DNA of 54,961 nt from Treponema sp. GTDB taxonomy: Bacteria; Spirochaetota; Spirochaetia; Treponematales; Treponemataceae. Shown piece by piece: positions 17,360 to 25,130 of this stretch (position 1 is its first letter; the number at the start of each line of letters is the position of its first letter). Below the pieces are notes generated by a model. The model had not been told where the DNA came from. It made no database searches and saw only the letters and a list, made by a program, of their open reading frames with translations. The position numbers and the translations under genes were made by a program. The stretch lies in the NCBI GenBank assembly GCA_017395545.1, contig JAFPUF010000093.1:1-54961 (forward strand). The letters are read 5' to 3'.

Positions 17360-19534
17360 ATGAACTTCATCGGTTTATTGCTTCTGGCGGCTTTGGCTGC
17401 CTTGGCTTACGCAGCTTTTAACTTCTTTAAGGTTAAAAAGCTGGAAGAAGGAACGGAGCAGATGTCAAAAATTGCCTCTGCAATCCGTATTGGTGCCAAC
17501 ACTTTCATCGAGTATGAGTACAAAGTGCTGGTTTGGGTAGTTCTTGCCGTTGCCGTAATCGTATGGCTCGCATTGGACTGGTATGTTGCCGCTGCTCTTT
17601 TGCTCGGCTCTGTGATGTCTGCTAGTGCTGGTTTCATCGGAATGAAAATCGCAACTTATGCGAATGTCCGGGTAACTAACGAAGCCCGCAAAACAGAGAA
17701 TATCGGTCAGACCCTAAAGGTCGCTTTCCGTGGCGGCTCTGTAATGGGCTTGTGCGTCGGCGGATTCGCATTGCTCGGTCTTGGTATTCTTTTCTGCATC
17801 TTTGGTTTTGGTCTTGGCTGGCTCGACACAATCGAAACTTCTAAATGCTGGCTCACAAAAATCGAAATCATCAAATTCCCTAACATTCTTTCAGGATACG
17901 CTCTCGGCTGTTCGATGGTCGCTATGTTCAACCGTGTCGGTGGCGGTATCTACACAAAAGCCGCTGATATGGGCGCTGACCTCGTTGGAAAAACAGAGGC
18001 TCATATCCCTGAGGATGACCCACGAAACCCGGCTACAATCGCTGACAATGTTGGCGACAATGTAGGGGACGTCGCAGGTCTCGGCTCGGATTTGCTTGAA
18101 TCTTATGTCGCTTCAATCGTCGCTTCAATCGCACTCGCATACAACCTCATCGTAAAGGTCGGTGTTCCTTCTGATTCATTGAATGCCCTTTACACATTCC
18201 CGCTCGCATTCGCTGCCGCAGGTCTTTTGGCTTGTATTTTGGGTGTTGCTTCTTTGCTCGTAAAAAATCTTTCTAAATCAAAGAAAGTTCATCAGCAATT
18301 AAACTCTGCAACATGGACTGGTGCCGCAATCACGCTCGTCGCAGGTCTTGCACTCGCATACTTCCTTTTCAATAACAAAGGACTGGATTTCGCCTCTCTC
18401 GGCTTCAAGGCTGGATGGGCTTCACCGTTTATCGGCGGGGCAGTCGGTGTTATCGCAGGTATTTTGATTGGTATAGTCGCTGAGTATTACACTTCTTCTG
18501 ACTATAATCCTACAAAACGACTCGCTGAGGCTAGCCGTGAGGGAAGTGCGCTTACAATCACAACTGGTCTTGCTCTCGGCATGAACTCTTGTATGCTGCC
18601 TTGTATCATTTTGGGCTTGGGAATCATCCTTGCTTACTATCTTTCAGGCCTTTACGGAGTTGCGATTAGCGCAATGGGTATGCTCTCGTTCGTATCTCTC
18701 ACAGTTTCAGTCGACACTTACGGCCCGATTTCTGACAATGCAGGTGGTATCGCAGAGATGAGCAAATTGCCAGAGGGCGTTCGTGAAATCACAGACACAC
18801 TCGACGCAGTTGGAAACACAACAGCCGCAATCGGAAAGGGCTTCGCAATCGGTTCAGGCGGTCTTGCGGCACTCTCACTCATGCTTTCTTATATGTACTC
18901 AATCCCAGGCGAAAAACTTACAGGCGGAGTTCCACAGCTCAACATCATGGAGCCGATGACTCTCGCAGGTGCTATCGTCGGTGGTGCAATTCCATTCTTG
19001 TTCTCAGGAATGTTGATTGACGCAGTTGCAAAGGCTGCCCGAAAGATGGTAGAAGAAGTCCGCCGTCAGTTCAAGGAAAAACCAGGAATCCTCGCAGGCA
19101 CTGAGGACCCTGACTACAAGACTTGTATCGGAATCTCAACAAAAGGCTCAATCGGCCAGATGAAGGTTCCGGCTCTCATGGCTGTAGTCATCCCTGTCGT
19201 ATGCGGTCTTTTGTTCGGCGCAAACTTCGTCGGCGGTATTTTGATTGGCTCGACAATCTGTGCGATTATGATTGCTTTGTTCACAGGAAACTCAGGAGGA
19301 GCCTGGGACAACGGCAAGAAATTCATCGAGCAGGGCGGCCTTGAAGGAATCAAAAAAGGCGGCGAGGGCTACGATGCAGTCCACGATGCGGCAGTTGTCG
19401 GCGATACAGTCGGTGACCCGCTCAAAGACACAGTAGGCCCATGTATGGATATTTTCATCAAAATTATGTCTACGGTCTCGCTCGTTGCAGTAGCGGTTTT
19501 CGCTCAGTACAACTTGTGGAGCGTTTTGTTCTAA
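17360..19534 (+). CDS. hppA: Membrane-bound ion-pumping pyrophosphatase
   Basis: A 724-residue integral membrane pyrophosphatase with about 16 helices that couples pyrophosphate hydrolysis to H+ or Na+ export. Signature segments: KAADMGADLVGKTEAHIPED followed by DPRNPATIADNVGDNVGD (about 210-240), DTYGPISDNAGGIAEMSKLP, GNTTAAIGKGFAIGSGGLAAL (about 484), and near the end GGAWDNGKKFIEQGG with DAAVVGDTVGDPLKDTVGP. The Ala in GNTTA, where potassium-independent enzymes carry Lys, indicates a potassium-dependent type. I cannot tell H+ from Na+ pumping. It would save energy by using the pyrophosphate released in biosynthesis such as nucleotide polymerisation. It has its own promoter and is followed by a strong palindromic repeat. 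Confidence 0.95.
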   Translation: MNFIGLLLLAALAALAYAAFNFFKVKKLEEGTEQMSKIASAIRIGANTFIEYEYKVLVWVVLAVAVIVWLALDWYVAAALLLGSVMSASAGFIGMKIATYANVRVTNEARKTENIGQTLKVAFRGGSVMGLCVGGFALLGLGILFCIFGFGLGWLDTIETSKCWLTKIEIIKFPNILSGYALGCSMVAMFNRVGGGIYTKAADMGADLVGKTEAHIPEDDPRNPATIADNVGDNVGDVAGLGSDLLESYVASIVASIALAYNLIVKVGVPSDSLNALYTFPLAFAAAGLLACILGVASLLVKNLSKSKKVHQQLNSATWTGAAITLVAGLALAYFLFNNKGLDFASLGFKAGWASPFIGGAVGVIAGILIGIVAEYYTSSDYNPTKRLAEASREGSALTITTGLALGMNSCMLPCIILGLGIILAYYLSGLYGVAISAMGMLSFVSLTVSVDTYGPISDNAGGIAEMSKLPEGVREITDTLDAVGNTTAAIGKGFAIGSGGLAALSLMLSYMYSIPGEKLTGGVPQLNIMEPMTLAGAIVGGAIPFLFSGMLIDAVAKAARKMVEEVRRQFKEKPGILAGTEDPDYKTCIGISTKGSIGQMKVPALMAVVIPVVCGLLFGANFVGGILIGSTICAIMIALFTGNSGGAWDNGKKFIEQGGLEGIKKGGEGYDAVHDAAVVGDTVGDPLKDTVGPCMDIFIKIMSTVSLVAVAVFAQYNLWSVLF

Positions 19535-19553
19535 TTAAGGATGTAGAATAAAG

Positions 19554-19621
19554 AACCACAGATTACACAGATGTCACAGATTGAAAATTATAATCTGTGT
19601 AATCTGCGTAATCTGTGGTTT
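19554..19621. repeat. Palindromic CACAGATTAC repeat acting as a bidirectional transcript end
   Basis: The left arm (19554-19582, beginning AACCACAGATTACACAGATG) pairs with the right arm (19592-19621, ending AATCTGTGGTTT) almost completely around a loop of about 9 nt. On the + strand a run of T residues follows. It lies between convergent hppA and the lipoprotein gene, where a two-way terminator would be expected. Confidence 0.85.
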
Positions 19622-19651
19622 ATTTTTTTTTAGGGCAGTACCCGCATTTTT

Positions 19652-21526
19652 CTATCTGATATCAATATAAAATCTTTTTAAGTAAATCGAGCGCTGTTTT
19701 GCTTCTTTCCAGTATTTACTTGCAGGGAAGCGTTTTATCAGCATATCGTACGAATCTACTGCAAAACGAATGTCCCGAACGCTGCTGTTGCTTTCTGAAA
19801 TCTGACCGATTAAGAAGAGGGCTTCGTCGAGTCTGGTGTTTGCGCTGTTGTAATATTCCTGTGCATCTTTCAAAGCATCCGCATATTTTTTTTCTTCAAA
19901 TTCTTTTTTAGCTTTTTCAAGAAGTGAAGAATCTGAAGGAGTGGCCTGAGTTGTGTTTTTCAGACTTGTGATTTTTGTTTCATCTTCAGGCTCTTTTTCG
20001 CTGCTTTGTACGGAATCTGGCGTATATGCGTAAGTCTGTGGTGGTTCCGAAGACTTTGCATTCGTTTTTTGAGGAACTGCGGAAGTTTCTGCTTTTAGAG
20101 GCTGTGAAAGTGTTTTTTGTGCCGTTTTTGTATCGGAAATGTTTTCGACCCTGGTAGTGTTTTCCTCGTTTGAAACTGCGGAAACAGAAACCTGGTTTTT
20201 CTGACTTTGAGAAGTTTTAGCCGGAGATATAGTGGATTTTGCTTCAGGCTTTGTGCTTTCTGCTCTTTTTGTACTGAGAGCCTGAGCTGATGGTTTGTCC
20301 GCTTTTTTCTGTACGGGCTTTTCTGCTTCTGTTTTCTGGCTGTCGCTGGTCAGAACTGGCGAATTGTCATTTTCTGTTTTATTCTCAGATAAATTTTCGT
20401 TTGCCCGGTCTATTCTTCTCTGTGGTTTTGCCGGAACTATTTCTGCATAGGACGGAGCTTTTACCCGACCCGTGCTTTTTTTGTCCTCAACGTTTACTTC
20501 AAGATAATCGTCTATATACTGGTCTGTCAGGGCGTCATTTTTGTAAAAATGAAGGTAAGTTTTTCCTGATTTTTTCGCTCGAAGGGAGAAAGTTGTATTT
20601 TTTGATGAGAGTTTTTTCCCAAAATAATTGAAAATATCATTTTTGTCGTTTTCGCCGATATAAGTCCAGCCTTTTCCAGGATAAGTGACATCGAGATACT
20701 GATTGATTTTGAGCGTTACGCTTCGCGATGCAGAAATGTCCTCAGGTTCAGAAACCTCGGATACTTTCTGTGCTGTTTCGGCTTTTGATTCATTTTCTTT
20801 AACTGCGGGAAGAGCCGGCTCTTTTGTAAGTTCCGTAACAGCCTCATTTGTACTTTCCGGTTCAGGTTTATGATTGTCTGATTGATTTACGTTTTCTTCC
20901 TGAGATGACAGAGCTGGTTCAGAATTCTGTGATTCTTCCGGAATAATCTCATTTTTTTCTTCGTTTAAGTCGTATACGATGACTTCCGGTTCGTCAAAAA
21001 TCTGATATTCGCTGACTTTTTCACGTTCATCCGTTGTCGGGGCTTCTTCAATATTTTTTTCCAGGCTGGAGTCTTCTTCGCTGACTTTTTCAGCAGTTTC
21101 TTCTGATTCCTCAAAAGCAGGAGTGGTTTGTTCTGTGTCTGATGAAGATTCTTCAGATTCGGATTTGATTTCTTCAGGATTTTGCACAAGCCCGTCAGTT
21201 GAAGCGGTATTTTCTTCCGTGCCCTCAGCTGTTTCTGATTCCTCCGGGCCGGCTGCTTTAACTTCTGTGAATTCTGTTTCGTTTTGAATGAGCGGAGCCT
21301 GTGCAGTATCTGTCGAAAAAGTTTCCGGTTCTGGCTCCGCTATGGTAATTTCCGTGACTGGAGTTTTGTTGATTTCGCCGGCAATTTCGTCAGCAACTTC
21401 TTTCTGGGTCTGAGTCACTGCTTCCTGAGCGGTCTCTGGAGGAGTGGCAACATTACCGGTAGAACCACAAGAGATAAAAAATATAAAAGAGATAAGAAAT
21501 ATAGATTTTAAAATAACTTTTTTCAT
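19652..21526 (-). CDS. Large low-complexity lipoprotein with C-terminal TPR-like repeat
   Basis: A 624-residue probable lipoprotein: signal peptide MKKVILKSIFLISFIFFISC with Cys20 as the lipidation site. Residues about 25-265 are a Glu/Thr/Ser/Pro-rich disordered stretch. A compact beta-type domain follows (about 267-350; SVTLKINQYLDVTYPGKGWT onward), then a second Lys/Ser/Gln-rich linker. The C-terminal 90 residues look like a TPR or YbgF-like helical repeat (EEKKYADALKDAQEYYNS ... SYDMLIKRFPASKYWKEAKQ). The layout suggests a periplasmic spacer that spans from membrane toward the peptidoglycan and ends in a protein-binding module. Function not recognised. It lies 44 nt downstream of the small membrane protein gene and likely shares its transcript with smc. 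Confidence 0.75.
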   Translation of the reverse strand: MKKVILKSIFLISFIFFISCGSTGNVATPPETAQEAVTQTQKEVADEIAGEINKTPVTEITIAEPEPETFSTDTAQAPLIQNETEFTEVKAAGPEESETAEGTEENTASTDGLVQNPEEIKSESEESSSDTEQTTPAFEESEETAEKVSEEDSSLEKNIEEAPTTDEREKVSEYQIFDEPEVIVYDLNEEKNEIIPEESQNSEPALSSQEENVNQSDNHKPEPESTNEAVTELTKEPALPAVKENESKAETAQKVSEVSEPEDISASRSVTLKINQYLDVTYPGKGWTYIGENDKNDIFNYFGKKLSSKNTTFSLRAKKSGKTYLHFYKNDALTDQYIDDYLEVNVEDKKSTGRVKAPSYAEIVPAKPQRRIDRANENLSENKTENDNSPVLTSDSQKTEAEKPVQKKADKPSAQALSTKRAESTKPEAKSTISPAKTSQSQKNQVSVSAVSNEENTTRVENISDTKTAQKTLSQPLKAETSAVPQKTNAKSSEPPQTYAYTPDSVQSSEKEPEDETKITSLKNTTQATPSDSSLLEKAKKEFEEKKYADALKDAQEYYNSANTRLDEALFLIGQISESNSSVRDIRFAVDSYDMLIKRFPASKYWKEAKQRSIYLKRFYIDIR

Positions 21527-21570
21527 TTTTTTACATTCTCCTCTATATTTTAATAGTCAGCTGTTACTTA

Positions 21571-21933
21571 TTACGGTGCAGCATCCAGAATATCGTTTAC
21601 GATTTTATCGTTTGCATTTTCCAGTTCTTTCATTGTCTCATCTTCTGGAAAAGTGAACCAGCGGTTGATTTCTTCTTTTGACCATTGATTTTCGGTTATA
21701 CGGTTAGGGTAATAGTCTTTTTCGATATCAGGAGCGTCAGGTATAAGAAGGGGAGAATCCTGCTCAAATTTTTCAACCTGTCTTGGCTCTGCTTTTTTTT
21801 CTGGAGTTGTCTGAATCATAAGGATTACAAGTCCTGCGAAAAATAAAAGTACAATAAGGACTATCACCGCAAATAAAACCGGCTTTTCATGTGCGAAATC
21901 TGAAAAATTTTCTTTAATTTCCTCAAAGTCCAT
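21571..21933 (-). CDS. Small single-pass membrane protein, function unknown
   Basis: A 120-residue protein: a short cytoplasmic-side N-terminus (MDFEEIKENFSDFAHEKP), one strong membrane helix (about 19-41, VLFAVIVLIVLLFFAGLVILM), then an acidic extracytoplasmic tail with IPDAPDIEKDYYPNRITENQW and a Trp-containing helix. I do not recognise the family. It lies between smc and the lipoprotein gene on the same strand with short gaps (64 and 44 nt), so the three are probably cotranscribed, and this protein and the lipoprotein may act together at the envelope. Confidence 0.65.
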   Translation of the reverse strand: MDFEEIKENFSDFAHEKPVLFAVIVLIVLLFFAGLVILMIQTTPEKKAEPRQVEKFEQDSPLLIPDAPDIEKDYYPNRITENQWSKEEINRWFTFPEDETMKELENANDKIVNDILDAAP

Positions 21934-21952
21934 AAATCTTCCTTTTTTATAA

Positions 21953-21990
21953 ACCTCAGATTAGCAGAATTAACACAGATTAATCTGTAA
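21953..21990. repeat. Decayed CAGATTA repeat between smc and the small membrane protein gene
   Basis: AACCTCAGATTAGCAGAATT is followed by an AACACAGATTAATCTGTAATT segment. It matches the left arm of the intergenic repeat family, with only a short right arm left. Confidence 0.55.
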
Positions 21991-21997
21991 TTAATTA

Positions 21998-24900
21998 TCA
22001 ACTTTCAGTTTTCTGCTCTTCTTCCTGCTTTGCCTGGGCTTCGGCTTCTTTTGCAGCCCTGGCTTCAGCACGAGCTTTTTTAGCGGCTTCGCGTTTTTCT
22101 TCGTTATGTTTTTCGATTACGGGGTCGGTAATCGTGCCGTCAGCATTGTGAATTCGAGGCTCCGGACGAGGCGGTATTACGACACCTTCTTCTTCTGGAA
22201 CATCTTCTTCGATGAATTCCTCGCCGTTCTTAAATGCATCGTCGTCTGTAATCGGCTTTTCAAGGCTGATTGTGACGATTTTACTGACTCCGGACTCCTG
22301 CATTGTAACGCCGAGCAGGGTACTTGCACAGGCAACAGTCTTTTTGTTGTGAGTGATGACAATATACTGTGAAACTTTTGCAAATGAACGGAGGGCTGCT
22401 ACAAGGCTCTTGACGTTCGGATCATCGAGGGCCGCGTCAATCTCGTCGAGAAGACAGAAAGGAGACGGACGAACCTGATATGTTGCGAAGAGAAGGGCGA
22501 CAGCCGTCATTGTTTTTTCACCACCAGAAAGGAGGGCGATATTCTGAAGTTTCTTTCCAGGCGGCTCGGCATAAATATCGACACCTGAAGTGAGGACGTT
22601 TGCCGGGTCTGTAAGACGAAGCTCTGCCCGTCCGCCGCCAAAGAGACGCCGGAACATATTGTGGAAATTCTTTTTGATTTTATTGTATGTCGTAACGAAA
22701 AGTTCCGTTGACTTTGCCTTGATTTCTTCTGAAACGCGCAGAAGGTTTTCAAGGGATTTGTTTGTGTCATCGAAATTTGCCTGAAGTTTTTCGTAGCGCT
22801 CTTTCTGCTCGCCGAATTCTTCCGGTGCCATTAAGTTTACGCTTCCTAAATCAGAAAGAGCTTTTCTGGATTCTGAGAGCTTTTCACGCAGAACTGCAGA
22901 GGCTGTTGTAATTTTGTACATCCTCTCCTCAAATTCCATTAAATCGCGTGAATGAGTTTCGATGAAGTTCTGTTTGATGTTTCGGATGTCGTTTTCGCCT
23001 GTCGCAAGTGAGAGAACAACCTGCTCGTACTGCGACTGATATTTTTGCTGTTCCTCACGCTTTTTGTTGAGGGCGTTCTGTTTGCCGCTTACGCTTGTGT
23101 TGCAGCGCTTGATTTCTTCATCAACCTGGCCCATCGTTTCGGCACATTCCCGGCCGCGTCTTTCGATGTCGCCGAGTGCTTCGTCGATTTCGGAAATCCT
23201 GTCCTCCATGTCTTCCTGGTTTTTCTGCTCAAGATACAAATCCTGCTCGTTCTGGCGGAGTGCGTTCTGCTCGCTTACAAGATTTCGTTTTAAAAGGTCT
23301 GCAGTCTGTTTCGCGTTGAAAATCTGCTGCTGCATCTGTGCTTCCGAAACACGCAGCTGCTCCAGGGTTGAGCGGTATTCGTTGATTTTTTTGATTAAGC
23401 CGTTGTTTTCGCTCTTGTATCCTTCGATTCGCTCCCTTATCGTAGCGATTTTCTGCAGGTTTTCCTGAATATTGCGGTCAATAGTTCGTTTTTTGGTTAT
23501 GATACCTTCAGGGGAAAGAAATTCGTCGATAAAATCAGGTGTTGTCGCTGCGTAATTCTGTACGGCACCTTCAATTTCTTTTACAAGGCCTGCGACTTCA
23601 TCGAGGGCTTTGATTGCGTCTTTTGCGAAAGTTTCGTTTTCTTCGTTTGAGTGGCCTTTGAGGGATGCAAAGTCTGAAAAAATATTTCTGCGTCCTTCTG
23701 CATAAACCTTGAGCTTTCCTACGAGAGAATCAAGGTCTTCTTTTGCTTTTTTACTTGCTGCACTTGAAAAACCTGAATCACGAAGCTTTGCATCGAGTTC
23801 CGTTACGATATCTTCTGTGATTGCCTCAAGTTCTTTCTGAAAATTCTGGCGCTCTTCATCAAGATTTTTGATTTCGGCCTCACTTGCGGAGATGTTTTCA
23901 TCGTTTGAAGAAATCTGGTTCTGAGATGTCTGAATGTTTTCGACGAAAGAAGAGATGTTCTGTTTGACTTCTTCGATTTGCTTTGTTTTTGAGTGCAAAT
24001 CCGCATCCTGGTCGGAAATTTCTTCGTTCAGTTCGTCGATTCGCTCTTGAATTGACTTTTGTTTGAGCTCGAGTGTACCGATTTTTTCACGGATTGTGCG
24101 TGCCTGCTCGTTAAGAATTTTCTGCTGGTCGAGTTTGTTTGTTTTTTCGGTCTGAATTCGGACGAGTTCCATCTGGAGTTCGCCCATTTTTGCTTGAAGT
24201 TCCTTGATTTTGTCGCTGTTCTCTGTGAGCGTGTTGAGAATTTCGTCGATTTCGGCCTGAACTGCATTGCGTTTTTCTGCGATTTCTTCTTTCTGCTGGG
24301 TAGCGCGCGCCTGATTCTGGACAAAATCCTTGAGTTTTAAAAGCTGAATGTCGAGCTCGTAATTGAAGATGTTTTCTTTTAACTCACGGTATTTGATTGT
24401 TTTTTCGCTCTGAACTTTCAAGGTTTCGTAGCTGCGTTTGTTTTCTGCAAGAGCGACTTCGATTTGTGCAAGATTCTGTCTTGTTCGTTCGAGTTCGCGT
24501 TCTGCTTCTGCGACTTCTGCCTTGCTTCGTGAGATACCTGCTGCTTCTTCAAAAAGGTAACGACGGTCTTCAGGTTTGCTCGAAAGAATCTGGTCGATTT
24601 TTCCCTGTTCCATAACTGAGTAGGCGGCTTTTCCGACACCAGTATCCATAAAAAGACGGCGGACTTCGGTAGGACCGACCTGACGGTTATTGATGTAGTA
24701 TTCGTTTTCACCTGAACGGTAAAGACGTCGTTTGAGGGCGATTTCTGTATCTTCCAGCGGGAGAAGCCCGTTATCGTTTGCGAGGGTAAGTGTTACTTCG
24801 GCAATGTTCAGCGGAGGACGTGTTTCAGTTCCGTTGAAAATGACAGATTCCATTGTGTCTGCACGGAGATTTTTTGCCTTGTTTTCAGCAAGAACCCATT

Positions 24901-25033
24901 TTACGGCATCGACGACATTGCTCTTTCCACAGCCGTTAGGGCCTAAGAGAGCTGTAATACCGTCTGCAAATTCTACGTGGGTTTTGTCGGCAAAAGATTT
25001 GAATCCGAAAATGTCAAGACTTTTTAGAAACAC
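21998..25033 (-). CDS. smc: SMC chromosome condensation protein with an atypical hinge region
   Basis: A 1011-residue SMC ATPase for chromosome condensation and segregation. The N-terminal head has Walker A GPNGCGKSN (31-39). The C-terminal head has the signature LLSGGEKTM (about 834-842) and Walker B FCLLDEIDAALDDPN (about 855). Long coiled coils lie between. It is shorter than typical bacterial SMC (about 1150-1190). The central segment (about 400-515) is helical and charged, with few glycines. I cannot see the globular hinge or its conserved glycine motifs. The start is GTG at 25033 with GAGG about 8 nt upstream. An extended -10 promoter (TGC-TATAAT, complement of 25071-25079) precedes it. 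The last 60 residues are a Lys/Glu/Ala-rich tail. No scpA or scpB is adjacent. Confidence 0.93.
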   Translation of the reverse strand: MFLKSLDIFGFKSFADKTHVEFADGITALLGPNGCGKSNVVDAVKWVLAENKAKNLRADTMESVIFNGTETRPPLNIAEVTLTLANDNGLLPLEDTEIALKRRLYRSGENEYYINNRQVGPTEVRRLFMDTGVGKAAYSVMEQGKIDQILSSKPEDRRYLFEEAAGISRSKAEVAEAERELERTRQNLAQIEVALAENKRSYETLKVQSEKTIKYRELKENIFNYELDIQLLKLKDFVQNQARATQQKEEIAEKRNAVQAEIDEILNTLTENSDKIKELQAKMGELQMELVRIQTEKTNKLDQQKILNEQARTIREKIGTLELKQKSIQERIDELNEEISDQDADLHSKTKQIEEVKQNISSFVENIQTSQNQISSNDENISASEAEIKNLDEERQNFQKELEAITEDIVTELDAKLRDSGFSSAASKKAKEDLDSLVGKLKVYAEGRRNIFSDFASLKGHSNEENETFAKDAIKALDEVAGLVKEIEGAVQNYAATTPDFIDEFLSPEGIITKKRTIDRNIQENLQKIATIRERIEGYKSENNGLIKKINEYRSTLEQLRVSEAQMQQQIFNAKQTADLLKRNLVSEQNALRQNEQDLYLEQKNQEDMEDRISEIDEALGDIERRGRECAETMGQVDEEIKRCNTSVSGKQNALNKKREEQQKYQSQYEQVVLSLATGENDIRNIKQNFIETHSRDLMEFEERMYKITTASAVLREKLSESRKALSDLGSVNLMAPEEFGEQKERYEKLQANFDDTNKSLENLLRVSEEIKAKSTELFVTTYNKIKKNFHNMFRRLFGGGRAELRLTDPANVLTSGVDIYAEPPGKKLQNIALLSGGEKTMTAVALLFATYQVRPSPFCLLDEIDAALDDPNVKSLVAALRSFAKVSQYIVITHNKKTVACASTLLGVTMQESGVSKIVTISLEKPITDDDAFKNGEEFIEEDVPEEEGVVIPPRPEPRIHNADGTITDPVIEKHNEEKREAAKKARAEARAAKEAEAQAKQEEEQKTES

Positions 25034-25070
25034 AAGGAAACCTCATTATTTTCTTTGAAATTAGTTTTTT

Positions 25071-25100
25071 ATTATAGCATACAACGGCTCTGTGTTTCAA
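25071..25100 (-). promoter_or_regulatory. Promoter of smc
   Basis: On the minus strand: TTGAAA (complement of 25095-25100), 18 bp, then TATAAT (complement of 25071-25076) with a TGC extension. It lies back to back with the divergent helicase gene, whose TAAAAT (25118-25123) is on the + strand. Confidence 0.55.
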
Positions 25101-25130
25101 TTAGTTTGAAATTCTGATAAAATCACCAGC

